64,000 nucleotides of DNA from JAHJQZ01 sp963667595 (GCA_963667595.2 CAXXWD010000009.1:385634-449633); one strand, 5' to 3'. Counted from the first letter of the stretch, positions 44,029-53,628 are shown. A program made the numbers and translations. Notes: generated by a model not told the origin, from the letters alone.

Positions 44029-44948
44029 TTTGACGCCACTCCCCGTGTCTTGGGTCCCCGTGTTTTGGGCTCGCGCGCGACCATGAACTGCAGGACCGAC
44101 AGGATGGCGACCAGGACCACGATGACATAGGACACCGTGGCGGCGTACCCGAAGCTCGGCATGAACCGGAAGCTCAGATTGTAGATGTAAAGCGACAGGG
44201 TGAGCGTGCCGTCTGAAGGACCACCAGCATTGGGCGGGATGTTGTTGACTTCATCGAACAGCTGCAACGTGCCGATGGTCGAGACGATCGAGGTGAACAG
44301 GATGACCGGTTTCAGCATCGGCACGGTCAGGTACCAGAAGCGCGCCCAGGTCGGCACGCCGTCGATCTTCGCCGATTCATAGATCGAACGATCGATGTTC
44401 TGCATCGCGGCCAGATAAAAGATCATGTTGTAGCCGGTCCAGCGCCAGGTGATGGCGAGGATGATCACGACCTTGGCCCAGAACGGATCGGCGAGCCAGG
44501 GCACGGGATCGGCAATCAGGTGCAGCGACATAAGGGTGTTGTTGATGACGCCGTCGGTGGAGAACATCGAGCGAAACAGCGCCGAATAGGCAACCAGCGA
44601 GGTGACGCAGGGCAGAAAGATCGCGGTGCGGAAGATGCCCCGCCCCATCAGCTTGGGGTCGTTGAGCATGGCGGCGAAGATCAATGCCAGCACCAGCATG
44701 ATCGGCACCTGCACGATCAGGAAGATGAAGGTGTTGGAAAGCGCCCGCTGGAAGATCGGGTCCTGGGTCAGCCGGATGATATTGGCGAAACCGCCAAAGC
44801 TTATGTTGACACCGCGACCGACCTGGAAACTCATCCACAGCGACCACAGGATCGGATAGATCATGAAAATGCCGAGCAACACGAGCGCCGGCATGACGAA
44901 GAACCAGCCGTTCAGACGCTCGTTTCGGGCAAGGTTTGCGCGCGCCAA
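44025..44948 (-). CDS. Sugar ABC transporter permease, MalF/UgpA type (TTG start)
   Basis: 307 residues if translation begins at TTG 44948. That codon lies 10 nt after a GGAGG and yields LARANLARNERLNGWFFVMPALVLLGIF, the expected cytoplasmic tail before span 1. No ATG or GTG is available between it and the first span; the frame extends upstream only into the palindromic repeat at 44995-45096, which is unlikely to be coding. The EAA loop is IYESAKIDGVPTWARFWYLTVPMLKP near residue 200. The segment NNIPPNAGGPSDGTLTLSLYIYNLSF precedes the last span. Confidence 0.82.
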   Translation of the reverse strand: MARANLARNERLNGWFFVMPALVLLGIFMIYPILWSLWMSFQVGRGVNISFGGFANIIRLTQDPIFQRALSNTFIFLIVQVPIMLVLALIFAAMLNDPKLMGRGIFRTAIFLPCVTSLVAYSALFRSMFSTDGVINNTLMSLHLIADPVPWLADPFWAKVVIILAITWRWTGYNMIFYLAAMQNIDRSIYESAKIDGVPTWARFWYLTVPMLKPVILFTSIVSTIGTLQLFDEVNNIPPNAGGPSDGTLTLSLYIYNLSFRFMPSFGYAATVSYVIVVLVAILSVLQFMVAREPKTRGPKTRGVASK

Positions 44949-44994
44949 TGCCGTCCTGCCTCCGTTCCCGGGGAGAGTGTTTCCAGAGCAGATC

Positions 44995-45096
44995 ACGTTT
45001 TGACTGACTCGTGTGACCTGCTCTTTACTTCTTGTTTTGTCGTGTTTTCGAACCGGCGAACCGGTATCCACTTCACCTGAAAACACTCTAGGCTTA
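44995..45096. repeat. Mosaic palindromic element between binding-protein and permease genes
   Basis: First module: AGAGCAG-A-TCAC (44995-45006) inverted with GTGACCTGCTCT (45023-45034), carrying the CGTTTTGA core seen at 37881. Second module: GTGTTTTC (45052-45059) inverted with GAAAACAC (45089-45096), enclosing a GAACCGGC/GAACCGGT repeat. Two adjoining palindromic modules in an intergenic gap are typical of Rhizobium-type mosaic elements. Confidence 0.65.
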
Positions 45097-45142
45097 ACTC
45101 AGACGACCCGCGCTCCCAAGAGTACCGACCGCCGGAGAAGAA

Positions 45143-45162
45143 GGGGCGGGAGAACCCGCCCC
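45143..45162 (-). promoter_or_regulatory. Hairpin after the binding-protein gene (attenuator-like)
   Basis: Perfect 8-bp GC stem, GGGGCGGG (45143-45150) with CCCGCCCC (45155-45162), and a 4-nt loop. On the minus strand it comes 16 bp after the binding-protein stop and is followed by TTCTTCT. Probably partial termination or mRNA protection favouring the binding protein over the permeases. Confidence 0.65.
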
Positions 45163-45177
45163 GTTCCATGTTCAGGA

Positions 45178-46449
45178 TTACATCATTTGTTGCTTGAGCT
45201 GGGTATCGATGGCCGTAATGGCGTCATCGAGACTGGCGCCGTCCTTGAGGGCAGGCAGATGCGCGGCAACGGCGGCGTCACCTTCATTGGTGAAGATGCC
45301 ATAGTTGACGCCGGGGATCTCAGCCAGCCACTTGGTGAAGTTCAACCACACCGGCTGATCGGAGAAGAACGCGTCGCTCGCCTGGAAGGCCGGGCCTTCG
45401 CGCGCCGCGAGCAGGGTACCGAACGCGCCCTGGTTCACAAGGATCTTCTGGTAGAAATCGATGTCGCCGGCCCAGATCTCGTTGAGGAAATCGATGGCTT
45501 CCGCCTTTTCCGGAGCGGAAGAGAGCACGAACCAGCTCGACCCGCCGAGGTTCGAGGCATGGGTTGCGCCATCGATATCGAGCTTCGGAATCGGCGCCAC
45601 GCCCCATTTGCCGGACTGGTCGGCATTGGCCTTGATGGTGCCGGTCATCCACACGCCGGTGATGACCGCCGCGGCCTCGCCCGAAGTGAACCCGCCGGTA
45701 TAGTCGTTCCAGCCGGCGGCCGGGCGATAGATGTCGGATTTGAGGACCTTGGTGAAGGTCTCGAGGGCCGTCTTGAACACCGGATTATCGGCGATGTTCG
45801 CCGCGCCGTCGGGCGTGAAGTACCACGAACCGGCCGACTGCAACATGATGCGGATCGGGCCGGCATCGTTGATGTCGAGGCTCAGCATCTTGTGACCGGT
45901 CTTGGCTTCGACGTCTTTGCCGATCTCGATGAGCTGATCCCAGGTGATGTCCTGAAGGGCGGCTTCGTCATATCCGGCTTCGCTCAGATAATCGGTGCGA
46001 TAGAACATGCCGGCATCGCCGGAATCGAAAGGCAGCGAATAGGCCTGACCGTTGAGCGTCGCAGCCTGAACCTTGTAGTCGGCGAACTTCGACATGTCGA
46101 TCGCGCCGCTCAGCGGCTCGAAGGCGCCGGGGAAGGACTGCAGATACTTCTGGATGGAGTAGTCTTCGATCAAAACGATGTCCGGCAGACCCTGGGTCGT
46201 GCCCGAGGCGAGCTGCGCCTGCAGCTTCTGCTCGACGTCGGCCTTGCCGAAAACGACGACGTTGAGCTTGAAATCCGGATGTGTTGCCTGATAGCGGGCG
46301 GCGGCTTCTTCCATCGCGGCGCCGTTGAAGTTCTCGTCCCAGCACCATACGGTGACTTCGCCGGCAAGCGCTGCCGACATGGCGAAAACGCTGGCACCCA
46401 AAGTCGCCGCGCCAATCAAGTGACGCCAGCCAAAGGATTTGTTGAGCAT
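45178..46449 (-). CDS. Extracellular solute-binding protein, family 1
   Basis: 423 residues; the start at 46449 follows GGGAGGAAGACACA. Signal peptide MLNKSFGWRHLIGAATLGAS with cleavage near ALAGEV (residue 30). The mature N-terminus EVTVWCWDENFNGAAMEEAAARY, then DIVLIEDYSIQKYLQSFPGAFEPL and WMTGTIKANADQSGKWGVAPIP, are typical of the sugar-binding class. It heads the minus-strand importer operon, downstream of the LacI gene. Likely ligand: a galacturonide or galactoside oligomer, from the GH28 and GH2 genes in the same unit. Confidence 0.9.
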   Translation of the reverse strand: MLNKSFGWRHLIGAATLGASVFAMSAALAGEVTVWCWDENFNGAAMEEAAARYQATHPDFKLNVVVFGKADVEQKLQAQLASGTTQGLPDIVLIEDYSIQKYLQSFPGAFEPLSGAIDMSKFADYKVQAATLNGQAYSLPFDSGDAGMFYRTDYLSEAGYDEAALQDITWDQLIEIGKDVEAKTGHKMLSLDINDAGPIRIMLQSAGSWYFTPDGAANIADNPVFKTALETFTKVLKSDIYRPAAGWNDYTGGFTSGEAAAVITGVWMTGTIKANADQSGKWGVAPIPKLDIDGATHASNLGGSSWFVLSSAPEKAEAIDFLNEIWAGDIDFYQKILVNQGAFGTLLAAREGPAFQASDAFFSDQPVWLNFTKWLAEIPGVNYGIFTNEGDAAVAAHLPALKDGASLDDAITAIDTQLKQQMM

Positions 46450-46538
46450 TGTGTCTTCCTCCCGAAGCACGAGGCGTTTGCTATGTCGCCTCAATAGCGC
46501 AGAGGTTAGCCAGCGGATTTCGGCCGCGCAAGCGTTTA

Positions 46539-46550
46539 GTAAATATTTAC
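46539..46550. promoter_or_regulatory. Candidate LacI operator upstream of the importer operon
   Basis: A perfect 12-bp palindrome GTAAATATTTAC in the 108-bp gap between the LacI stop (46558) and the binding-protein start (46449). Suits repression of the importer operon by the LacI protein encoded just upstream. Confidence 0.45.
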
Positions 46551-46557
46551 CGCCCCG

Positions 46558-47598
46558 TTAGGCGTTAGGGGCGCCGCTCTTTTCGATCAGTCGGGCAGGG
46601 CGGGTGCTGCCGCGCCATTTGATCTCGGAGGCGAGCACCAGTTTCTTGCTCAACTCCCGCCCCCCGGCGCGTTCGAGCAGCAGCTCGACGGCGGTTTCGC
46701 CGATCTCCTCGGCCGGCAGGCGAACCGTGGTCAGCGGCGGGTTGAGGAACTTCGCCACGGAGATATCGTTGAAGCTGGCCACCGCAATGTCTGTGGGAAT
46801 GTGCAGCCCGGCGTCGGCAATGGCGCGATAGGCGCCGACCGCCATGTTGTCGTTGCAGGCGACGATGGCTTCCGGAGGCGTCTTGAGGTCGAGCAATTGC
46901 CGGGTCAGCCGATAGCCGCTTTTTTCGGAATTGTCCTCAATCCGGCACAGGTCTTCGTGAAAGCGGCCGTGCGCGGACATCCATTGCTTGTAGGTTCGTG
47001 CCCGTGCCTCGGAAAAGGTGCGACGAACGCCGTTGTAGACTTCGTCCCAACCGACGAAACCGATTCGCTCATAGCCGGCTTCGGTCAGCCCGCCGAGGAG
47101 CTTGCGCATCGCCAGGGCCCGGTCGCAGTCGACGCTATCGAATTCGTCGTCTTCGGGGGTGAAGTCGGCGAAAACCACGTGACGGCAGATTCGGGAGATC
47201 CACTCGATTTCGGCATCGGAGTGATTGCCGATGGCGATGACGCCGGAAACGCCCTGCAACACGCTCGCATCGGGCAGATCGGCGGTGTGATAGACCTTGG
47301 CGGTCTCGATCCTGAGCGCCTGGCAACGGCTTTCGATGCCAAGCCTCAACCCGACATAATACGGATCGATCAGTTCCTGATCGGGCCTTAGAAAATGCAC
47401 CAGCGCGATTTTGCTCAACCCCTGCTGGTTGGCGCGATTGCGTGCGCGGGGGGTGGCGTAGTTGAGGGCTTCGGCCGTCTCGATGATGGCCTGGCGCTTG
47501 GTTTCGGAAACCGACAGGGTCGTGTCGAAATTGAGGACACGCGAAACGGTGGCCGATGAAACGCCAACGACTTTCGCGATTTCCTTTAAAGTGGCCAT
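46558..47598 (-). CDS. LacI-family transcriptional regulator
   Basis: 346 residues; the start at 47598 gives MATLKEIAKVVGVSSATVSRVLN, the exact LacI N-terminus, and the upstream frame extension was discarded. The ligand domain shows FLRPDQELIDPYYVGLRLGIE near 70, GVIAIGNHSDAEIEW near 118 and VASFNDISVAKFLNPPLTTVRLPAEEIGE near 270. The gene precedes the importer/GH2/GH28 operon on the same strand, so it is the probable local repressor. Its sequence resembles the galactoside-repressor branch, matching the GH2 enzyme downstream. Confidence 0.9.
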   Translation of the reverse strand: MATLKEIAKVVGVSSATVSRVLNFDTTLSVSETKRQAIIETAEALNYATPRARNRANQQGLSKIALVHFLRPDQELIDPYYVGLRLGIESRCQALRIETAKVYHTADLPDASVLQGVSGVIAIGNHSDAEIEWISRICRHVVFADFTPEDDEFDSVDCDRALAMRKLLGGLTEAGYERIGFVGWDEVYNGVRRTFSEARARTYKQWMSAHGRFHEDLCRIEDNSEKSGYRLTRQLLDLKTPPEAIVACNDNMAVGAYRAIADAGLHIPTDIAVASFNDISVAKFLNPPLTTVRLPAEEIGETAVELLLERAGGRELSKKLVLASEIKWRGSTRPARLIEKSGAPNA

Positions 47599-47824
47599 GT
47601 TTGGCTGATGGCGCGGGTCAGCCCGCGTACGCCCTTCAAAAAGATTTTCATGAAATCGGCTTGTCACAGACCTGACCGGATTGGCAAGGCATTTGTGCCG
47701 AACTCTGGCCTCCCGCCGGAGCGCAGCGCCATACGGATTCTGCATGGCTTTACCGTGTCATCCGCGGATTGTGCGGCGGTTTCTTTTGTGGGACGCTCAT
47801 ATGCAACAAGGGACCGGGCAGCTC

Positions 47825-50800
47825 ATGTCGATCAAGGCGGCGATCCACCACCTTACCCATTACCGCTACGACCGGCCGGTCTCGCTTGAGCCGCAGATCA
47901 TCAGACTGAGGCCGGCGCCGCACAGCCGGACACGGGTGATCTCCCATTCCCTCAAGGTTGGGCCGACCCCGCATTTCGTCAATCATCAGCAGGACCTCTA
48001 CGGCAACTGGCTGGCGCGCTATGTCTTTCCCGAGCCGGTCAGCGAGATGAAGATCGAAGTCGATCTCGTCGCCGACATGACGGTGTTCAATCCGTTCGAC
48101 TTTTTCGTCGAGGACAGGGCGGAACGCTGGCCGTTCACTTATCCGGAAGAGATCGCGCCCGATCTCGACGTCTACCGGCGAACCGAACCGCTGACGCCGG
48201 TGATGAAACGCTTTCTCGATGGGCTCGACTGGGACACGCAGAGAACGGTCGACCTGATCGTCAACCTGAACGCCAAGATCGCCAATTCCATCAAATATAT
48301 CATACGCATGGAGCCAGGCGTTCAGACGCCGGAAGAGACCCTCGGTATTGGGTCCGGCTCGTGCCGGGATTCGAGTTGGCTTCTGGTGCAGGTGCTGAGG
48401 CACATGGGCTTTGCCGCGCGGTTCGTCTCCGGTTACCTCATTCAGCTGAAGCCCGACATCGTGGCTCTCGACGGGCCGGTGGGAACCGATCACGATTTCA
48501 CCGACCTTCACGCCTGGGTCGAGGTCTACCTACCCGGCGCCGGCTGGATCGGGCTCGATCCGACCTCGGGTCTTTTAACCGGGGAAAGCCATATTCCGCT
48601 GGCCGCGGCGCCGCATTACCGCAACGCGGCGCCGATCTCGGGCGGTTACGCCTCGACCGGTGCGCCGGATGTTGCGTTCGATTTCGACATGAGCGTGACC
48701 CGTGTTGCCGAGCATCCGCGCATCACCAGGCCGTTTTCCGACGAGGCCTGGGCGGCGCTCGATGCACTGGGCAACAGGGTCGATGACGTGCTTGCCGCCA
48801 ATGACGTGCGGCTGACCATGGGTGGCGAGCCGACCTTCGTTTCGATCGACGATTTCGAAAGCCCCGAATGGAACACGGCGGCGGTAGGCCCGACCAAACG
48901 CGCCCTTGCCGATGCGCTGATCCGGCGTCTCAGGACCCGGTTCGCGCCAGGCGGGTTTCTCCATTACGGACAGGGCAAGTGGTATCCGGGGGAATCGCTG
49001 CCGCGCTGGACCTTCTCGGTTTACTGGCGGCGCGACGGCAAACCGATCTGGCACGATGCGAGCCTGATCGCCGAGGAAAAGCCCGACGACGCCATCGATG
49101 AAAAACCGGAAGCGAAAACGGATGCCGGCAAGGCTGAGATTTTTCTTAAGACCATCGCCGAGGGTCTTGAAATCGCTTCGGATTATGTGACGCCGGCCTA
49201 TGAGGATCCGGCCGAGTGGATCGTCAGGGAAGCCAACCTGCCGGACAACGTCACCCCGGAGAATTCAAAGCTCGAAGATCCGGAAGAACGCCACCGCATC
49301 GCCAGTGTTTTCGCGCGCGGGCTGACCAGCCCGTCCGGCTACGTGCTGCCGATCCAGCGCTGGCAGGCCGCGGCGAAACCGGCGCATCGCTGGCGGTCGG
49401 AAAAATGGAAGACGCGCCGCGGCACGCTTTTTCTGGCGCCCGGCGACAGTCCGGTCGGCTATCGCCTGCCGCTCGGCTCCCTGCCTCATGTGCCGCCGAC
49501 CCATTATCCTTACGTCCCCAACGCCGATCCGACCGTTTTGCGCGGCGACCTGCCGGATTTCGGCGTGAAAGACGAAACGGAGGGAACTGCACCCGATCAG
49601 CCAGCGGTGCATTTCACTGCTACGGAACCGGGTCAGGAGCGGATCGAGCAGGAACCGGGCGCGTTGGGTGGCGCCGTGCGTACCGCGCTGTCGGTCGAGG
49701 TGAGGGGCGGGCGGCTCTGCGTGTTCATGCCGCCGGTCGAACATCTCGAGGATTTCCTCGAACTGATCGCGGTGGTCGAGAAAACAGCCAAAAAACTTGG
49801 CCTGAAGGTTCATGTCGAAGGGTATCCTCCGCCGGTCGATCCGCGCCTCAATGTCATTCGCGTCGCGCCCGATCCCGGCGTCATCGAGGTCAACATCCAC
49901 CCAGCCTCGAACTGGGCGGAGTGTGTCTCCACTACCGAGGCGATCTACGAGGAAGCGCGCCAGACGCGTCTCGGCGCCGACAAATTCATGATCGACGGCC
50001 GTCACACCGGCACGGGCGGCGGCAACCATGTCGTCGTGGGCGGGGCGACGCCGATGGAGTCTCCGTTCCTGAGACGTCCGGACCTGTTGAAGAGCCTGGT
50101 ACTGCACTGGCAGCGCCATCCTTCGCTCTCCTATCTGTTCTCGGGCCTGTTCATCGGGCCAACCAGTCAGGCCCCGCGCATCGACGAGGCGCGGCACGAC
50201 AGCCTTTATGAAATGGAGATCGCGCTGGCCCAGATCCCGGCGCCGTCCGAAGGCACCCCGCCCTTGCCCTGGCTGACCGACAGGCTGTTGCGCAACATGC
50301 TGGTCGACGTCACCGGCAACACCCACCGCGCCGAAATTTGTGTCGATAAGCTCTATTCGCCGGATGGGCCGACCGGGCGGCTGGGTTTGGTTGAGTTCCG
50401 TGGTTTCGAAATGCCCCCGCATGCGCGCATGTCGCTGGCGCAACAGGTGCTGTTGCGCGCGCTTATTGCCCGGTTCTGGCAAGCCCCGGCTTTGGGGCCG
50501 CTCACCCGCTGGGGCACGGCGTTGCACGATAGGTTCATGCTCGAGCATTTCGTCTGGGCCGATTTTCTCGACGTTCTTGGCGATCTCGACCGGCACGGGT
50601 TCACCTTGAGGCCCGAATGGTACGAAGCGCAGCGCGCGTTCCGCTTCCCCTTCTGCGGCGAGGTCGCATACGAGGGGGTTAGGCTCGAACTGAGGCAGGC
50701 GCTCGAACCCTGGCACGTGTTGGGCGAGACCGGCGCCATCGGCGGCACCGTGCGCTATGCCGATTCTTCGACCGAACGCTTGCAGGTTCGGCTTTCGGGC

Positions 50801-51193
50801 GGCGATCCCGGCCGTTACAGCGTTACTTGTAACCGGCGCCAGGTGCCGCTCATGCGAACCGAAACCAACGGCGTGGCGGTCGGCGGCGTGCGCTACAAGG
50901 CCTGGCAGCCGGCGGCGGCGCTCCATCCGATCCTGAAGGTCGATGCGCCGCTGACGTTCGACATTTTCGACACCTGGTCGAACCGGCCGCTGGGCGGTTG
51001 CGTCTATCATGTCGCGCATCCGGGCGGACGTAATTACGATAGCTTCCCGGTCAACGGCTATGAGGCGGAGGCGCGGCGGCTGGCGCGGTTCGAACCGCAT
51101 GGCCACGATGCCGGTGACTTTGTACCGATATCCGAAACCCCGCATCCGGAATTTCCGCTTACGCTCGATCTGAGGCGTCCGGTCGGTCTTTAG
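47825..51193 (+). CDS. Transglutaminase-like/DUF2126 fusion protein, putative amidoligase-system component
   Basis: 1122 residues. The start at 47825 gives MSIKAAIHHLTHYRYDRPV, the conserved beginning; an ATG 8 codons upstream is less likely. Residues 1-70 are the transglutaminase N-terminal beta-domain. The transglutaminase-like core has the cysteine-protease-fold triad C180 (GSGSCRDSSW), H229 (DLHAWVEVY) and D245 (GLDPTSG). From about residue 320 comes the DUF2126 region (NDVRLTMGGEPTFVSIDDFES, FAPGGFLHYGQGKWYPGE, later HTGTGGGNHVVVGG). DUF2126 has been proposed to belong to a glutamine-synthetase-like amidoligase fold. Cytoplasmic. First gene of a three-gene unit with 51208 and 53629; the natural substrate is unknown. 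Confidence 0.9.
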   Translation: MSIKAAIHHLTHYRYDRPVSLEPQIIRLRPAPHSRTRVISHSLKVGPTPHFVNHQQDLYGNWLARYVFPEPVSEMKIEVDLVADMTVFNPFDFFVEDRAERWPFTYPEEIAPDLDVYRRTEPLTPVMKRFLDGLDWDTQRTVDLIVNLNAKIANSIKYIIRMEPGVQTPEETLGIGSGSCRDSSWLLVQVLRHMGFAARFVSGYLIQLKPDIVALDGPVGTDHDFTDLHAWVEVYLPGAGWIGLDPTSGLLTGESHIPLAAAPHYRNAAPISGGYASTGAPDVAFDFDMSVTRVAEHPRITRPFSDEAWAALDALGNRVDDVLAANDVRLTMGGEPTFVSIDDFESPEWNTAAVGPTKRALADALIRRLRTRFAPGGFLHYGQGKWYPGESLPRWTFSVYWRRDGKPIWHDASLIAEEKPDDAIDEKPEAKTDAGKAEIFLKTIAEGLEIASDYVTPAYEDPAEWIVREANLPDNVTPENSKLEDPEERHRIASVFARGLTSPSGYVLPIQRWQAAAKPAHRWRSEKWKTRRGTLFLAPGDSPVGYRLPLGSLPHVPPTHYPYVPNADPTVLRGDLPDFGVKDETEGTAPDQPAVHFTATEPGQERIEQEPGALGGAVRTALSVEVRGGRLCVFMPPVEHLEDFLELIAVVEKTAKKLGLKVHVEGYPPPVDPRLNVIRVAPDPGVIEVNIHPASNWAECVSTTEAIYEEARQTRLGADKFMIDGRHTGTGGGNHVVVGGATPMESPFLRRPDLLKSLVLHWQRHPSLSYLFSGLFIGPTSQAPRIDEARHDSLYEMEIALAQIPAPSEGTPPLPWLTDRLLRNMLVDVTGNTHRAEICVDKLYSPDGPTGRLGLVEFRGFEMPPHARMSLAQQVLLRALIARFWQAPALGPLTRWGTALHDRFMLEHFVWADFLDVLGDLDRHGFTLRPEWYEAQRAFRFPFCGEVAYEGVRLELRQALEPWHVLGETGAIGGTVRYADSSTERLQVRLSGGDPGRYSVTCNRRQVPLMRTETNGVAVGGVRYKAWQPAAALHPILKVDAPLTFDIFDTWSNRPLGGCVYHVAHPGGRNYDSFPVNGYEAEARRLARFEPHGHDAGDFVPISETPHPEFPLTLDLRRPVGL

Positions 51194-51207
51194 GAAACAC
51201 CAATGCG

Positions 51208-53616
51208 ATGATGGAGCGCCCGGCAGAGGTTACCAGAGACGAGTCCGTTTTGCGGCTTCTGGCCGGCTATGCCCGCATGCCCGGCGTGCCCGACGAACTT
51301 ATCGGGCCGGACGGCAATTTGCGTCCGGTCTGGGCAGATCTCGTTTCGGCGCTGGCCCGGATGTCGAGCGAAGAGCTGGAGATCCGCAAGGCGCGGGGCG
51401 ACCGTTACTTGCGGGACGCCGGCGTTTTCTTCCGCCGCTACGATGCCAATGCGCCGACCGAACGCGACTGGCCCTTGAGCCACATGCCGGTGCTCATTGC
51501 CGAAAACGAGTGGACGCATATTGCCGAAGGGCTCAAAGAGCGCGCCGACCTGTTGGAACGCATCGTCGCCGATCTTTACGGCGACAACCGTCTGGTCGCC
51601 GAAGGCCACCTGCCGCCGGAACTGGTGGCCAACAATCGCGAATGGTTGCGGCCGCTGGTCGGCGTCCGGCCGCGCTCCGGCCACTTCTTGCATTTTCTCG
51701 CCTTCGACATCGGGCGCCGACCGGACGGCAAGTGGTGGGTGCTCGGCGACCGGCTGCAGGCGCCCTCTGGTGCCGGTTTCGCGCTTGAAAACCGCATTGC
51801 GACAACGCGGGCCTTTTCCGACCTTTATGCGCGGCTCAACGTCCAGCGGCTGGCGGGTTTCTTCAAGACCTATCGGGAGGCACTTGACGGGCTTCGCGAA
51901 GGGGAGGATCGCCGCATTGCCGTTTTGACACCCGGTCCGATGAACGACACCTATTACGAGCACGCCTATCTCGCCCGCTATCTCGGGCTGATGCTGCTCG
52001 AAGGCGAGGACCTGACGATCAGGAACGGCGCGCTGATGGTCAGGACCGTTGCCGGGTTGCAGCCGGTCGGGGTGTTGTGGCGACGGATCGACGCCAACTG
52101 GGTCGATCCGCTCGAACTCGAACAGACATCGCAACTCGGCACGCCGGGTCTTCTTGACACCGTGCGCTCGGAAAGCCTGACCATGGTCAACGCCCTTGGC
52201 GTCGGCGTCCTCGAAACGCGTGCCTTTCTGGCCTTTTTGCCGCGCATTGCCGAGGTGCTGAACGGCGCGCCGCTGACCCTGCCCAACATCGCGACCTGGT
52301 GGTGCGGACAGGCGCGGGAACGCGACTACGTCACGGCCAATGCCGACCGCATGACGATCAGCGATGCTTTCGCCACCACGCCCCTGTTCGAGCGTGACGG
52401 TTCGAGGATCGCCGCGGGCAGGTTCGATCCGGAAAGCGGGAGAACGCTCGAAGCCTGGTTCGATCGCCGGGCCGGCGAGCTGGTCGGGCAGGAGGCGATC
52501 ACCCTTTCGACCACGCCGGCCTTCGATGGAACGGGGCTGGTGCCGCGCCCGATGAGCGTGCGGATCTTTCTCGCCCGCACTCCGGACGGCTGGCAGGTCA
52601 TGCCGGGCGGGCTGGCGCGCATCGGCCGCGATGGCGCGTCGGCGGAACTGGCCATGCAACGCGGCGGCTCGGCGGCCGATATCTGGATCGTCGGGGCGAA
52701 GCCGGCGCCGCGCGTCACCCTGTTGAGCGCCGGAGCGGACGGGGGCGCCCGCCAGCAGCCCGGCGAACTGCCGAGCCGGGCGGCCGACAATCTGTTCTGG
52801 CTCGGGCGCTATATCGAGCGGGCGGAAAACGCCGTCCGCCTGACCCGTGCCCACCATCTGAGGCTGGCCGAAGCCTCTTTTACCGATGCCGAGCTCATCG
52901 AAGCGATCGGGCACCATCTCGCCCGGCTCGGGGCGGGGTCCGGGGAACATTTCCCCTCGGGGCTCGAAATCATGCTCAACTCGGCGGCCAATGCCGCCTC
53001 GCGGGTGCGCGACCGGTTCCCCATCGATGGCTGGAATGCCTTGTCCGATCTTGAAAAGACCATCGCCGGCATGACGGCAACGGCGCAGCCGGGCGACGAC
53101 ATGGCCGGTGCCATGTCGGTGCTTTTGCGCAAGATTTCCGGCTTTTCCGGCCTGGTGCACGAAAACATGTACCGGTTCACCGGCTGGCGGTTCCTCTCCA
53201 TCGGCAAGGCGCTGGAACGGGCCTATCTTCTGAGCTGCCTTTTGATCGATCTTGCCGACAAAACGGCGCCGGACGGCAGTCTCGATTTCGTGCTGGAAGC
53301 GGCCGACAGCGCCCAGGCGCACAGGGTGCGCTATGCCGTTTCGACGCGACGCCAGACGGTCGTCGACCTTATCGCGCTCGACCCGCTCAATCCGCGTTCG
53401 ATCATCCATCAGCTCAATGCCATCGAAGCGCATGCGGGTTTTCTGCCCGATGCCGGCCTTAACCGGCAATTGTCGCCGTTCCAACGCGCTCTTCTGGAGA
53501 CAAGGGCTATGCTGGCCGTACGCACTTCGGATACCCTGAGCACCGACATCCTTGAAGACGTCCGCCGGATGATCGCCCACCTGTCCGACGAGCTTAGCCT
53601 CGCCTATTTCCGCTGA
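51208..53616 (+). CDS. Circularly permuted ATP-grasp plus alpha-E fusion protein
   Basis: 802 residues fusing two proteins that are often separate. Residues about 1-480 are the permuted ATP-grasp part (DUF404/DUF407): DAGVFFRRYDANAPTERDWPL near 70, LLERIVADLYGDNRLVAEGHLPPEL near 110, LTPGPMNDTYYEHAYLARYLGLMLLEGEDL near 240, LWRRIDANWVDPLEL near 290. Residues about 510-800 are the alpha-E helical domain (DUF403), beginning SRAADNLFWLGRYIERAENAVRLTRAH. ATP-grasp enzymes form amide or peptide bonds through acyl phosphates. It starts 14 bp after the DUF2126 gene. Confidence 0.9.
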   Translation: MMERPAEVTRDESVLRLLAGYARMPGVPDELIGPDGNLRPVWADLVSALARMSSEELEIRKARGDRYLRDAGVFFRRYDANAPTERDWPLSHMPVLIAENEWTHIAEGLKERADLLERIVADLYGDNRLVAEGHLPPELVANNREWLRPLVGVRPRSGHFLHFLAFDIGRRPDGKWWVLGDRLQAPSGAGFALENRIATTRAFSDLYARLNVQRLAGFFKTYREALDGLREGEDRRIAVLTPGPMNDTYYEHAYLARYLGLMLLEGEDLTIRNGALMVRTVAGLQPVGVLWRRIDANWVDPLELEQTSQLGTPGLLDTVRSESLTMVNALGVGVLETRAFLAFLPRIAEVLNGAPLTLPNIATWWCGQARERDYVTANADRMTISDAFATTPLFERDGSRIAAGRFDPESGRTLEAWFDRRAGELVGQEAITLSTTPAFDGTGLVPRPMSVRIFLARTPDGWQVMPGGLARIGRDGASAELAMQRGGSAADIWIVGAKPAPRVTLLSAGADGGARQQPGELPSRAADNLFWLGRYIERAENAVRLTRAHHLRLAEASFTDAELIEAIGHHLARLGAGSGEHFPSGLEIMLNSAANAASRVRDRFPIDGWNALSDLEKTIAGMTATAQPGDDMAGAMSVLLRKISGFSGLVHENMYRFTGWRFLSIGKALERAYLLSCLLIDLADKTAPDGSLDFVLEAADSAQAHRVRYAVSTRRQTVVDLIALDPLNPRSIIHQLNAIEAHAGFLPDAGLNRQLSPFQRALLETRAMLAVRTSDTLSTDILEDVRRMIAHLSDELSLAYFR

Positions 53617-53628
53617 ACCCTTGTCCCG

